64,000 nucleotides of DNA from Tropicimonas sp047971885 (GTDB taxonomy: Bacteria; Pseudomonadota; Alphaproteobacteria; Rhodobacterales; Rhodobacteraceae), in NCBI RefSeq assembly GCF_047971885.1, contig NZ_JBKEAE010000027.1:1-64000 (forward strand). The letters run 5' to 3'. The stretch's first letter is position 1. Each line of letters opens with the position of its first letter. Shown here in pieces: positions 43,723 through 52,849 of the stretch. The position numbers and the translations under genes are program-made. The notes under the pieces are model-generated. The model saw nothing but the letters and a program-made list of their open reading frames with translations, had not been told where the DNA came from and made no database searches.

Positions 43723-44817
43723 TCACGACGACATATCCCCTTGCGGATGCCCCGTCGAGGCCACCCGGGCCGCCAGCCGGTCGGAAAATCCCGCATGTGC
43801 CAGCTGGAACGCGAGCTTGATCGCCGCAGAGACGCCGGTTGCGTCCGCAGAGCCGTGGGATTTCACCACCGTTCCGTTCAATCCGAGGAAAACACCGCCA
43901 TTGACCCGGCGCGGGTCGATTCGCTGCGAAAGCCGCTGAAGCGAGGTATAGGCCAGGATCGCGGCGATGCGGCTGAGGAACGAATGCCGGAAGGCCTGCC
44001 GCAGGAACTCGCGAATCATCGAGGCGATGCCCTCGGCGGTCTTGAGCGCAACGTTTCCGGTAAAGCCGTCGGTGACGATCACGTCGACACCGCCCCTGGG
44101 GATATCGCCACCCTCGACATAGCCGACGAAATCGAACTCGGCATCGACGGCGGCGGTGGCGATCAGCGCATGGGCGGATTTCAGCTCGGGGTGGCCCTTG
44201 TGCTCTTCGGTGCCGACATTGAGCAGCCCGACCCGGGGCCGCCGGATATCGAGCCCGTTGCGCGCATAGGAAGCACCCATCAGCGCATATTGCAGCAGGT
44301 CGGAATCGTCGGCGCGCACATCGGCGCCGACATCGAGCATCACCGCATAGCCGTTCGCGTTGCGCGACGGCCAGAGGCAGGCGATAGCCGGCCGGTTCAC
44401 CCCGGGCAATTTGCGCAGCCGCACCATCGACAGCGCCATCAGCGCCCCGGTGTTGCCGCAACTTACGGCAACGGTCGCTTCGCGATTGCGCACCGAATCG
44501 ATGGCCGACCACATCGAGGTGTTCTGGCCCCTGCGCATGACGATGGACGGCTTGGCATCCATCGTCACCACCTCGGCGGCGTCGTGAATCACGCAGCGGT
44601 CGCCAAGATTTCGCCTGGCGACGAGCGGTTCCAGTTCGTCCCTGCGGCCGTGCAGGATGAAGCCGATGTCCGGATTCTTGCGTGCCGAAATGGCACAACC
44701 GGCGACAACCGCCGCCGGCCCGCGATCGCCGCCCATGGCGTCGACCGAAATGACCGTCTTGCCGGCGAGAATCGGCGATGCCCCGGCAGGTCGATCATCC
44801 TGATCACCAATGCCCAT
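43723..44817 (-). CDS. plsX: Phosphate acyltransferase PlsX
   Basis: 364 residues. Makes acyl-phosphate from acyl-ACP for the PlsY step of phospholipid synthesis. The N-terminus after a 17-residue extension reads ISVDAMGGDRGPAAVVAGC, the family signature; GNTGALMALS and GGDIPRGGVDVIVTDGFTGN follow. Met1 at 44817 is kept, although a start a few codons later would also retain all conserved parts. In series with rpmF and fabH. Confidence 0.94.
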   Translation of the reverse strand: MGIGDQDDRPAGASPILAGKTVISVDAMGGDRGPAAVVAGCAISARKNPDIGFILHGRRDELEPLVARRNLGDRCVIHDAAEVVTMDAKPSIVMRRGQNTSMWSAIDSVRNREATVAVSCGNTGALMALSMVRLRKLPGVNRPAIACLWPSRNANGYAVMLDVGADVRADDSDLLQYALMGASYARNGLDIRRPRVGLLNVGTEEHKGHPELKSAHALIATAAVDAEFDFVGYVEGGDIPRGGVDVIVTDGFTGNVALKTAEGIASMIREFLRQAFRHSFLSRIAAILAYTSLQRLSQRIDPRRVNGGVFLGLNGTVVKSHGSADATGVSAAIKLAFQLAHAGFSDRLAARVASTGHPQGDMSS

Positions 44818-44846
44818 CCGCTTCGCGTCCGCGCCGCGAGCGACGC

Positions 44847-45053
44847 TCAGGCCGCGTCTTCGTCGAGATCGGCTTCCTCGACCATCGCGACGACCTCGCG
44901 GTCATCGTAGTGGCCGCAGGCTCCGCAGACGTGATGCGGGCGCTTGAGTTCGCCGCAGTTCGGGCATTCGTTGGGATTGGAACCCGACAGCGCATCGTGC
45001 GAACGGCGCATGTTGCGGCGCGACGGGGTTACTCGGTTCTGAGGGACGGCCAT
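44847..45053 (-). CDS. rpmF: 50S ribosomal protein L32
   Basis: 68 residues starting MAVPQNRVTPSRRNMRRSHDAL. It has a four-Cys zinc ribbon (CPNCG and CGACG) and an acidic C-terminus. Comes directly before plsX, the usual arrangement, and 223 bases after the yceD stop. Confidence 0.96.
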   Translation of the reverse strand: MAVPQNRVTPSRRNMRRSHDALSGSNPNECPNCGELKRPHHVCGACGHYDDREVVAMVEEADLDEDAA

Positions 45054-45276
45054 GTCTCAACCTCGGTGTCTCTGGCCGGACGGGTCTGTCCCGGCGGCAT
45101 ATGTTTCGTATGTCGGCGCGTCATACGCCGGCTTTACATCCCGATCAAGGGTGTGCGGAAGGTGCGGGACCATACGCGATCCCCGGCCGATTGCAAGGGG
45201 AGAGGCGCGGCTTCGCCAATGCGGCCGTGCTCTGTCGCCGCCGGGGTCCCGGCCGGCCTGCGGCGGGCGGACGACC

Positions 45277-45822
45277 TCACCCCTTCGGATCCAGTTGCCT
45301 GCGCAGGCCGGCAAGCCCGGCAAAGGGCCGGGCGTCGTCGTCGGTCATCGGCGCGGTTCCGGGCGCGGTGAAATCCGCCTGCGCCAGTTCCGCCCCCGCA
45401 GCGCGCGGAAAATCGGGCAGGGCGAGCGCCAGCGATTCCCCGAGCACCTGCCCCAGATCGACCGACGCGGGCAGGGGTTCGATACTGTCGTCCTCGGGCA
45501 TCTCGGCCTCGGCATCGTCGGGCGCGGTATACCCGGCCAGATAGCGGCGCAGCACCGGCGTATCGATTCGGGTGGTGACCGGTTCCAGCGTCACCGAACA
45601 GGGCTGAACCACCGTGGCGCCGAGCGTCGCCTCGAGCCGCCAGTCCGCGCGGCCTTCGGGAATCAACTGCCCGGCCAGCCGGACCTCGCGCAGGTCGAGC
45701 AGATCGAGCGCGGCCTTCAACTCCTGTATTTGCCGGGGATCGGGCTCCAGCACGAAGGGTGTCGGCGCCCCGACGGGAAGCCGGGACAGGCGGATGACCT
45801 GCGACTGTGCGTTCTGCGGCAT
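45277..45822 (-). CDS. yceD: DUF177/YceD family protein
   Basis: 181 residues from MPQNAQSQVIRL (GGAAGA upstream). Central motif of the family: PCSVTLEPVTTRIDTPVLRRYL, followed by acidic stretches. YceD is linked to 23S rRNA/50S synthesis and usually precedes rpmF, as here. An upstream in-frame Met (MFHPAYI) is less likely because it overlaps the promoter space shared with bamE. Confidence 0.9.
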   Translation of the reverse strand: MPQNAQSQVIRLSRLPVGAPTPFVLEPDPRQIQELKAALDLLDLREVRLAGQLIPEGRADWRLEATLGATVVQPCSVTLEPVTTRIDTPVLRRYLAGYTAPDDAEAEMPEDDSIEPLPASVDLGQVLGESLALALPDFPRAAGAELAQADFTAPGTAPMTDDDARPFAGLAGLRRQLDPKG

Positions 45823-45908
45823 TCGGAGTCTTCCTTTCTTGAACAAAAGGATGCCACTGATATAAGCCGGATGGAACATCCGTCGACAAGGGGCAACGGG
45901 ACCGAACC

Positions 45909-46376
45909 ATGAGCAGGCAAGACGGCAGGCATCTGAACCGGGCAGGACGCGCCCTTGGCCTGTGCGCCGTAGTGCTGACCGGGGCCTGCACCTCGCTCTA
46001 TCAGGACCACGGCTATACGCCGAGCGATTCCCAGCTTGCCGAAATCGACGTGGGCGTCGACACCCGCAATTCGGTCGCCGAAACCGTCGGCCCGCCCACG
46101 ACCATGGGGGCGCTGAAGGATTCGGGCTACTATTACGTTTCGCAGCGGATGCGGACCTATGCCTACCGCGAGCCGGAAATCATCGAACGGCAGGTGGTGG
46201 CAATCAGCTTCGACCGGAACGGCGTGGTTTCCAATATCGAACGGTTCGGCCTCGAGAAGGGCAACGTCGTCGCGCTGTCGCGGCGCGTCACCGAATCGAA
46301 TATCGAGGGCGTCGGCTTCCTCGCCCAACTCATGGGCAACGTCGGCATGCTCGATATCGGCGAGAACATCCGCTAG
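45909..46376 (+). CDS. bamE: Outer-membrane assembly lipoprotein BamE (SmpA/OmlA)
   Basis: 155 residues. Signal peptide ending in lipobox LTGAC (Cys about 27), then a SmpA/OmlA domain with VDTRNSVAETVGPPTT and YYYVSQRMRTYAYREPEIIERQVVAISFD (each half is a separate strand). Part of the BAM complex that inserts beta-barrel proteins. Divergent from yceD. Confidence 0.92.
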   Translation: MSRQDGRHLNRAGRALGLCAVVLTGACTSLYQDHGYTPSDSQLAEIDVGVDTRNSVAETVGPPTTMGALKDSGYYYVSQRMRTYAYREPEIIERQVVAISFDRNGVVSNIERFGLEKGNVVALSRRVTESNIEGVGFLAQLMGNVGMLDIGENIR

Positions 46377-46674
46377 TCACCCGGAACTGGATCGGCGTTA
46401 TTGACATGATGGCGGTTTGGAGTTCTGGCGATGTGTGGTCGTGCGTCTGATCTCAGCACTGATGAGCGCGGTTTTCCGGGCGGGTCCGCGAATCGAATCC
46501 ATTACAGGGTGCGTGAAGCAGAACCGCCTTCTGGCATTTGTACCGCTCGAAGGCCTCAAGCAGGCGCCATACCTCGGCGAGGGTCTGCCTGATCTTCGGT
46601 AATGGCCGCGCCAAAGCGGCCCGGTGTGTCCGAGGCTGCGTTCTCCATTGCTGCGGCGCGCGTGGGGCCGGCGG
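46377..46674. other. Non-coding gap between bamE and purD
   Basis: 298 bases between convergent genes. On the minus strand, a short open frame ending at TGA 46453-46455 reads about 60 codons and contains TLAEVWRLLEAFERYKCQKA. It has no convincing start or ribosome site and may be a gene remnant. No repeat or terminator hairpin was seen. Confidence 0.4.
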
Positions 46675-47955
46675 CTATTCGGAGGCCTCGCGCGCCAGCG
46701 CACGCCAGCCGATATCCTCGCGATAAAATCCGGCCGGCCAGTCCACCGCTTCGGCGAGCGCGTAGGCGCGGTCGCGGGCCTCGCGCAGGGTGCGGCCCCG
46801 GGCGGTGGCGTTCAGGACCCGCCCGCCGGTGGCGATGACGTTTCCCCCGTCCACGCCGGTGCCGGCGTGAAACATCATTTCCCAGCTGGTCTCGGCCAGC
46901 GCATCGAGCCCACGGATCGCGCTGCCTTTCACGTAGTCGCCCGGATAGCCATCGGCCGCCAGAACCACCGTCAGCGCGTGGTCCTCGGCCCAGTTGACCC
47001 TGCGCTCGGCCAGCCGCCCTTCGGCTGCCGCCAGCATCAGGTCGAGCGCCTGCGCGCCAAGGCGCATCATCAGCACCTGGCATTCCGGATCGCCGAAACG
47101 GACGTTGTATTCGACCAGTCTCGGCACCCCGTCCCTGATCATCAGCCCGGCATAGAGTACCCCGCGATAGGGCGTGCCGCGCCGGGCCATCTCGGCCATG
47201 GTTGGCCTGACGATCCGCTCCAGCGCGGTCTCGGTCACCGCGTCGGTCATCACCGGGGCGGGGGAATAGGCGCCCATACCGCCGGTGTTGGGGCCGGTGT
47301 CGCCTTCGCCGACGCGCTTGTGGTCCTGCGCGGTGCCGATGGGCAGGACGGTTTCACCGTCGCACAGCACGAAGAAGCTCGCCTCCTCGCCCTCCATGAA
47401 GTCCTCGATCACCACTTCCGCGCCGGCGGCGCCGAAGGTTCCGCCGAACATCTCGTCGATGGCGATCAGCGCCTCCGCCTCGTCCATCGCCACGATCACG
47501 CCCTTGCCGGCGGCCAGCCCGTCCGCCTTGACGACGATCGGCGCGCCTTGCTGGCGGATATACTCCTTCGCCGGCTCCGCCGTGTCGAACCGCGCCCAGC
47601 GGGCGGTGGGGGCGCCGGCGGCGTCGCAGATCTCCTTGGTAAAGCGCTTGGAGGCTTCCAGCCGTGCCGCCGCCGCCGAGGGGCCGAATGCCGGGATGCC
47701 GGCCTCGCCCAGCCGGTCCGCCACGCCGGCGGCCAGCGGCGCTTCCGGCCCGATCACCACGAAATCGATCGATTCGGCCTCGGCGAATTCCACCACCGCG
47801 CCGCCGTCGCAGATGTCGAAACTGGCGCATTCGGCAATCTGGCCGATGCCGGCATTGCCCGGGGCGACGATCAGCCTGTCGCATTTCGGATTTTGCAGAA
47901 TGGCCCATGCCAGCGCATGTTCCCGGCCGCCGCCGCCAAGGATCAGGATGTTCAT
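46675..47955 (-). CDS. purD: Phosphoribosylamine-glycine ligase
   Basis: 426 residues, ATP-grasp enzyme of de novo purine synthesis (second step). The start MNILILGGGGREHALAW is the family N-terminus; motifs VKADGLAAGKGVIVA, GGMGAYSPAPV and EYNVRFGDPECQ are intact. Stands alone, minus strand, divergent from the xseA operon. Confidence 0.96.
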   Translation of the reverse strand: MNILILGGGGREHALAWAILQNPKCDRLIVAPGNAGIGQIAECASFDICDGGAVVEFAEAESIDFVVIGPEAPLAAGVADRLGEAGIPAFGPSAAAARLEASKRFTKEICDAAGAPTARWARFDTAEPAKEYIRQQGAPIVVKADGLAAGKGVIVAMDEAEALIAIDEMFGGTFGAAGAEVVIEDFMEGEEASFFVLCDGETVLPIGTAQDHKRVGEGDTGPNTGGMGAYSPAPVMTDAVTETALERIVRPTMAEMARRGTPYRGVLYAGLMIRDGVPRLVEYNVRFGDPECQVLMMRLGAQALDLMLAAAEGRLAERRVNWAEDHALTVVLAADGYPGDYVKGSAIRGLDALAETSWEMMFHAGTGVDGGNVIATGGRVLNATARGRTLREARDRAYALAEAVDWPAGFYREDIGWRALAREASE

Positions 47956-48089
47956 CAATGCCCCGCAGGATTTTGCCTTTCCGATAGCGAATGCGGAACC
48001 GGGGAACAAGGGCGCTGGAAGCCGCCGGGGATCCGTGGAAAAGAGGGGGTGCCGCCGGTGATCGCGCGGCAGCGGGGAGAAAACGCACC

Positions 48090-48281
48090 ATGGCTACGAT
48101 CAACAGGATCTGGCACGCCAAACATCCGATGCCCAGGAACCCGACCGACCGGGAGCGGCTGGAGTGGCATCTCGATCATGCCGCCCATTGTGGCTGCCGG
48201 GAAATTCCGAAGTCGATTCTCGCGCTGATGGAGTTGCGCGGAATCCCCCGGCCCGAATTGCGCGATTCGGTTGCGAAGTAA
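48090..48281 (+). CDS. Small protein with a His/Cys motif, upstream of xseA
   Basis: 63 residues from MATINRIWHAKHPMP. It contains HLDHAAHCGCREIP, where His, His, Cys and Cys are close enough to hold a metal, and otherwise looks like one helix. It ends 2 bases before the xseA start. I do not recognise a family; similar short proteins next to xseA may be conserved in the group. Confidence 0.6.
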   Translation: MATINRIWHAKHPMPRNPTDRERLEWHLDHAAHCGCREIPKSILALMELRGIPRPELRDSVAK

Positions 48282-48283
48282 CG

Positions 48284-49810
48284 ATGTCCGATCTTCTCGA
48301 CGACGATTCCGATTTGCCCGGACCCGGCTCCAATGCGCCCGAATACACCGTTTCCGAGATCTCGGGAGCGGTAAAGAAGACGCTTGAAGACGCGTTCGGG
48401 CGGGTTCGTGTGCGAGGCGAGGTCGGGCGGGTGTTTTCCGCCCGCTCCGGGCACCTGTATTACGACATCAAGGACGACCGGAACGTTCTGGCCTGCACCA
48501 CGTGGAAGGGGCAGATCGCCGGGCTGACCGTGATGCCGGAGGAGGGGATGGAGGTCATCGTCTCGGGCCGGCTGACGGTGTTCGGGGCGCAGTCGAAATA
48601 CAATCTCAATGCCGATCAGGTAGAGCCCGCCGGCGCCGGGGCGCTGATGGCGATGCTGGAAAAGCGCAAGAAACAGCTTGAGGCGGAGGGGCTGTTCGCA
48701 CCCGAACGCAAGCGCCCGCTGCCTTATCTGCCCGAGGTGATCGGGGTGGTGACGTCGCCTTCGGGTGCGGTGATCCGCGACATCCTGCACCGGTTGCGCG
48801 AGCGTTTCCCGCGCAAGGTGCTGATCTGGCCGGTGGCGGTGCAGGGGCGCGATTGCGCCCCGCAGGTCGCCGCCGCCATCGAGGGTTTCAACCGCCTGAC
48901 GCCGGGTGGTGCCCTGCCGCGTCCCGATGTGCTGATCGTGGCGCGCGGCGGCGGCTCGATCGAGGATCTTTGGGGCTTCAACGAGGAGATCGTGGCGCGG
49001 GCGGCGGCGGCCTCTGCCATTCCGCTGATCTCGGCCGTGGGCCACGAGACCGACACGACGCTGATAGACCATGTGTCGGACCGGCGCGCACCCACGCCCA
49101 CCGCCGCGGCCGAGATGGCGGTGCCGGTGCGGCTGGATCTGCTGGCGCAGGTCGAGGGACAGGGCGCGCGGCTGGCCGGCGCGGTGGCGCGCGGCATGGC
49201 GCGCCGCGCGGAGCGGTTGCGCGATCTCGCACGGGCGCTGCCGCGCCCCGAGACGCTGCTGGCGCAGGCCCGGCAAAGGCTCGATCACGCATCCGTCCGG
49301 TTGCCGAATGCCCTGAAGGCCGCCGTCCAGCGCAAGCAGGTCGCGCTGGCGCGTCAGTCGGCGGCGCTCAGGTCGCAGGTATTGACCGCACGTCTGCAGG
49401 CGGCGCGCATCGCGCTGAACACCCGCGAGGACAGGCTGAGTCTGGCCCTCGGGCGGCCGGTGGAACGCGCGCGCGCCCGGTTCGACCGGGTTGCGGGCCG
49501 GCTGAGCGCGCGACCGCTGCTGGCCGAGCTTGACCGGCGGCGGGTGCGGCTGGCGGCGCTCGACCGGATGCTGCAAAGCCTGAATTACGAAGAAACGCTG
49601 AAGCGGGGCTTTGCGGTGGTGCGCGGCGACGGAGCGATTGTCACCGGCAAGGCCGCCGCCGAACGGGCGGCGGCGCTGGAGATCCAGTTCCACGATGGCC
49701 GGCTGGCGGTCGGCCGCACCGATACCCCGCCACCGGACGGCGGTTCAGCCGCACCGCGCAAGACCGCAGGCCGCCGCCGCAAACCGCCACAACAGGGCAG
49801 CCTGTTCTGA
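48284..49810 (+). CDS. xseA: Exodeoxyribonuclease VII large subunit
   Basis: 508 residues. N-terminal OB fold (YTVSEISGAVKKTLEDAF, HLYYDIKDDRNVLACTTW) followed by the nuclease domain with RGGGSIEDLWGFNEE and VGHETDTTLIDHVSDRRAPTPTAAAE, and a long coiled-coil and basic tail. Degrades single-stranded DNA in repair together with XseB (not seen here). The start at 48284 is set by homology; the frame is open earlier but overlaps the small gene. Confidence 0.94.
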   Translation: MSDLLDDDSDLPGPGSNAPEYTVSEISGAVKKTLEDAFGRVRVRGEVGRVFSARSGHLYYDIKDDRNVLACTTWKGQIAGLTVMPEEGMEVIVSGRLTVFGAQSKYNLNADQVEPAGAGALMAMLEKRKKQLEAEGLFAPERKRPLPYLPEVIGVVTSPSGAVIRDILHRLRERFPRKVLIWPVAVQGRDCAPQVAAAIEGFNRLTPGGALPRPDVLIVARGGGSIEDLWGFNEEIVARAAAASAIPLISAVGHETDTTLIDHVSDRRAPTPTAAAEMAVPVRLDLLAQVEGQGARLAGAVARGMARRAERLRDLARALPRPETLLAQARQRLDHASVRLPNALKAAVQRKQVALARQSAALRSQVLTARLQAARIALNTREDRLSLALGRPVERARARFDRVAGRLSARPLLAELDRRRVRLAALDRMLQSLNYEETLKRGFAVVRGDGAIVTGKAAAERAAALEIQFHDGRLAVGRTDTPPPDGGSAAPRKTAGRRRKPPQQGSLF

Positions 49811-49829
49811 ACCGTCCTTTTCGCCGGGG

Positions 49830-50231
49830 TCAGGCACCGACCTCGGGGCCGGTGCACGATAGCGGGGTACCGAACGGCGCGCCCTCGACCAGTTCCAGAT
49901 CGCCGGGGCGGTTTTCGAAAATCGCGCGGATGCGGCCGCCATCGTCGAACCAGGCCCAGCAATGGGGTTCGTCGCTGCCCCGATAGACGAAACAGATCTG
50001 CTCGCCCTGCGGAAACCAGGCGCCCTCAAGACATTCCTCGCCCGGGAAGGACCAGGCGACATGCCGGTTGCCAAGGTAGTGTTCGACGCCATAGGCGGCG
50101 CCGCCGACATAGAAGTAGACGGTGCGCCCCCGGGTGGCGGCGTCGAACGCATCGGCATCGAGCGGCGACGCGTCCGCTGCGGACGGGGCGAAAAGAAGGG
50201 CAAAAGCCGAAAGCGCTGCGAAACGTGTCAT
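49830..50231 (-). CDS. Secreted protein of unknown function
   Basis: 133 residues with a Sec signal (ALSAFALLFAPSAADA; cleavage after ADA). Mature sequence contains Cys residues in pairs of short loops (ECLEGAWFPQGEQICFVYRG, EPHCWAWFDDGG, LSCTG), which suggests disulfide bonds, and many aromatic residues. Rhodobacterales genomes carry similar short periplasmic proteins, but I cannot name a family. Divergent from ftsY and convergent with xseA. Confidence 0.75.
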   Translation of the reverse strand: MTRFAALSAFALLFAPSAADASPLDADAFDAATRGRTVYFYVGGAAYGVEHYLGNRHVAWSFPGEECLEGAWFPQGEQICFVYRGSDEPHCWAWFDDGGRIRAIFENRPGDLELVEGAPFGTPLSCTGPEVGA

Positions 50232-50436
50232 GATCGAACCTGCAAATACAAACCGTAAACAAATGCAGGAGAATTATCGCATATTTTATGGATTTGTCCC
50301 AGCCCCTGCGCGTGAAATCATTAACGGCGCACATCGCCGGCATGCCCGTCGCAGCCCGGCCAGCCGCCGTTGCGGGCTTTCAAATCCCCGGGCATGTGAT
50401 TAGGTGACCCCGTGGAATTGGTGGAAGGAGCGGCCG

Positions 50437-51576
50437 ATGGCGTTTTTCTCGAAGCTCAGGGACCGGCTCTTCAAATCCTCTTCGAAGCTGGAAGAGGGGC
50501 TGGACGCCATCGTTTCCGATGGCGGGGCGGAAGAGCCGGCCGAAGCGACGCCCCGAGCGGAACCGGCCGCCGAACCCGGGCCGGTACCCGCGCCGCGGGA
50601 CGTGCCCGAGGTTTCCGCACCGATGGCGCCGCAGCCAGTCGATCCGGTGCCTGTCGTTCATGAGGCTCCCGAACCGGGGGCGGAAACCCGGCCCGGGGTT
50701 TTCGGGCGGTTGCTGGGCCGTGGCGAGAACAGGACGGTGATCCGCCGCGAGCTTGACGACGACATGCTCGAACAGCTCGAGGAATTGCTGATCGCATCGG
50801 ACATGGGGGTCGATACCGCGCAGCGGGTGACCGCCAACCTCGCCGAGGGACGGCTGGGCAGGCGGCTTTCGACCGACGAGATCAAGGACCTGCTTGCGCA
50901 GGAGATCGCCCGGATCATGGAGCCGGTCGCAAGGCCGATGCCGCTCTACCGCAGGAAGCCGCAGGTGGTGCTGGTGGTCGGCGTCAACGGATCGGGCAAG
51001 ACGACGACCATCGGCAAGCTGGCCAGCCAGTTCCGGGAGGCGGGCAAATCGGTGGTGATCGCGGCGGGCGACACGTTTCGCGCCGCCGCTGTCGAACAGT
51101 TGCAGGTCTGGGGCGACCGGGCGGGCGTGCCCGTGCTGACCGCGCCCGAGGGTTCGGACCCGGCCAGTCTCGCCTGGGACGCGATGGAAAAGGCGCAGGC
51201 CGACGGCGCCGACCTGCTGATGATCGACACGGCGGGCAGGCTTCAGAATCGCGCCGACCTGATGGAGGAACTGGCCAAGATCGTCCGCGTCATCCGCAGG
51301 AAGGACCCGGAGGCGCCGCACAACACGCTTCTGGTGCTCGACGCGACCACCGGGCAGAACGCGCTGAGCCAGGTCGAGACGTTCCAGAAACTGGCCGATG
51401 TCACCGGGCTGGTGATGACCAAGCTCGACGGAACCGCCAGGGGCGGAGTACTGGTCGCGCTGGCCGACCGGTTCGGGCTGCCGATCCATGCCATCGGGGT
51501 GGGCGAGCAGATCGACGATCTGGCGCCTTTCGACCCCGAGGAATTCGCCGCGGCGCTTGTCGGGGCACGGTTGTGA
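50437..51576 (+). CDS. ftsY: Signal recognition particle receptor FtsY
   Basis: 379 residues. Starts MAFFSKLRDRLFKSSSK with AAGGAG upstream; an acidic, Pro/Ala-rich N-terminal region (about 20-100) is followed by the NG domain with GVNGSGKTTTIGKLA (G1), DTAGRLQ (G3) and TKLDGTARGG (G4). GTPase that delivers ribosome-SRP to the translocon at the inner membrane. Next gene is a septation protein. Confidence 0.96.
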   Translation: MAFFSKLRDRLFKSSSKLEEGLDAIVSDGGAEEPAEATPRAEPAAEPGPVPAPRDVPEVSAPMAPQPVDPVPVVHEAPEPGAETRPGVFGRLLGRGENRTVIRRELDDDMLEQLEELLIASDMGVDTAQRVTANLAEGRLGRRLSTDEIKDLLAQEIARIMEPVARPMPLYRRKPQVVLVVGVNGSGKTTTIGKLASQFREAGKSVVIAAGDTFRAAAVEQLQVWGDRAGVPVLTAPEGSDPASLAWDAMEKAQADGADLLMIDTAGRLQNRADLMEELAKIVRVIRRKDPEAPHNTLLVLDATTGQNALSQVETFQKLADVTGLVMTKLDGTARGGVLVALADRFGLPIHAIGVGEQIDDLAPFDPEEFAAALVGARL

Positions 51577-51703
51577 CGTTGCAGCGAAACGGCGGTCACA
51601 TTTGCGAATAGACCGGTGTTTCGCCGGAACCGACGCATCCGGGCGGTTGACACGCGGCGCAAAAACGGCTCATCGCGGGACGGGACACAAACGGAACCGA
51701 CGC

Positions 51704-52315
51704 ATGCAGGAAAAGACGGTCAGCCCCTGGCTTTTACAGACGCTCGAACTCGGGCCGCCGCTGCTGTTCTTCGTCGCCTACATGCGGATGCGCGATCAGA
51801 CCTATACACTCGGCGGCACGGAATATGATGGCTTCATCGTCGCCGCCGGCCTGTTCGTGCCCATCCTTCTGGTGTCGATGGCGCTGCTGTGGAAGCTCAC
51901 CGGCAAGCTGTCGCGCCTTCAGGCCTTCACCGCGTTCATGGTTGTCGTCTTCGGCGGGCTGACGGTCTGGCTCAACGACGAGACGTTCTTCAAGATGAAG
52001 ACGACCATCGTCTACGGGCTTTTTGCGCTGGTGCTGGGGGGCGGGCTTTTGCAGGGCAGAAGCTATCTGGCGTGGATTCTGGGCGACAAGATGCCGATGA
52101 ACCATGACGGCTGGATGATGCTGACGCGGCGGCTGACCTTTGCCTTTGCCGCGCTTGCCGTCGCCAACGAGGTGGTCTGGCGCACGATGTCGACCGATTC
52201 CTGGGTCAAGATCGAGACGTTCGGCTTTCCGATCGCGCTGTTCGTCTTCATTTCGGCGCAGATTTTCTCGCTGCAGAAATATGTCGAGGCCGATGCCGAG
52301 GACGGCGCCGATTGA
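51704..52315 (+). CDS. ispZ: Inner-membrane septation protein A family (IspZ/YciB)
   Basis: 203 residues with about five or six hydrophobic segments; family motifs GPPLLFFVAYMR, KPxx-type LNDETFFKMKTTIVYGLFA and the ILGDKMPMNHDGWMMLTRR stretch. Needed for normal septation/cell envelope in enterobacteria. The start MQEKTVSPWL is the conserved one. Downstream of ftsY by 127 bases. Confidence 0.9.
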   Translation: MQEKTVSPWLLQTLELGPPLLFFVAYMRMRDQTYTLGGTEYDGFIVAAGLFVPILLVSMALLWKLTGKLSRLQAFTAFMVVVFGGLTVWLNDETFFKMKTTIVYGLFALVLGGGLLQGRSYLAWILGDKMPMNHDGWMMLTRRLTFAFAALAVANEVVWRTMSTDSWVKIETFGFPIALFVFISAQIFSLQKYVEADAEDGAD

Positions 52316-52408
52316 GCGGGCGTATTTGACCCGGACTGCGCCGCCGTGTCTCTGGACCTTGGCGCGGGCTTGGTCCATACCGTGCGGTAACACGTATCGG
52401 AGGCATCC

Positions 52409-52792
52409 ATGGGCATCCTGAATTCTATCCTGCGCGCGGTCACCTGGTGGGACAAGGAGACCTATGGCACCCAGTTGTTCACCTGGCGCCATGGCGAGAA
52501 GGTTGGCGAGGACGCGGACGGCAACGTCTATTACCACACCGGCGACGACAGGAAGCGCTGGGTCGTCTACAGCGGCGAGATCGAGGCGACCAAGGTGCCG
52601 CCCGGTTGGCACGGCTGGCTGCACCGGCTGTACGACGAACCGCCGAGCGTCAGCGCGCCCAAGCGCCTGCCGTGGGAAAAGCCGGCGCAGGAGAATCTCA
52701 GCGGCACGGATATGGCCTATCATCCGGCCGGCACGCTTTACCGGCTCGAACCGGTGAAGCGGAGCGATTACGAGGCATGGACGCCCGAATGA
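52409..52792 (+). CDS. NADH:ubiquinone oxidoreductase accessory subunit NDUFA12 family
   Basis: 127 residues, homologue of mitochondrial B17.2. The conserved core reads LVGEDADGNVYY-like GEKVGEDADGNVYYHTG, RWVVYSGE, VPPGWHGWLHRLYDEPP and the end PAGTLYRLEP. Peripheral subunit of complex I restricted to alphaproteobacteria and mitochondria. Not near the nuo operon in this window. Beside mlaD and DUF2155, a common neighbourhood. Confidence 0.93.
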   Translation: MGILNSILRAVTWWDKETYGTQLFTWRHGEKVGEDADGNVYYHTGDDRKRWVVYSGEIEATKVPPGWHGWLHRLYDEPPSVSAPKRLPWEKPAQENLSGTDMAYHPAGTLYRLEPVKRSDYEAWTPE

Positions 52793-52849
52793 CGTCCGGC
52801 GCAAGTGGCTGTGGGGTGCTTCGGTGCTGCGCGCCCGGTGGAGTTACCG

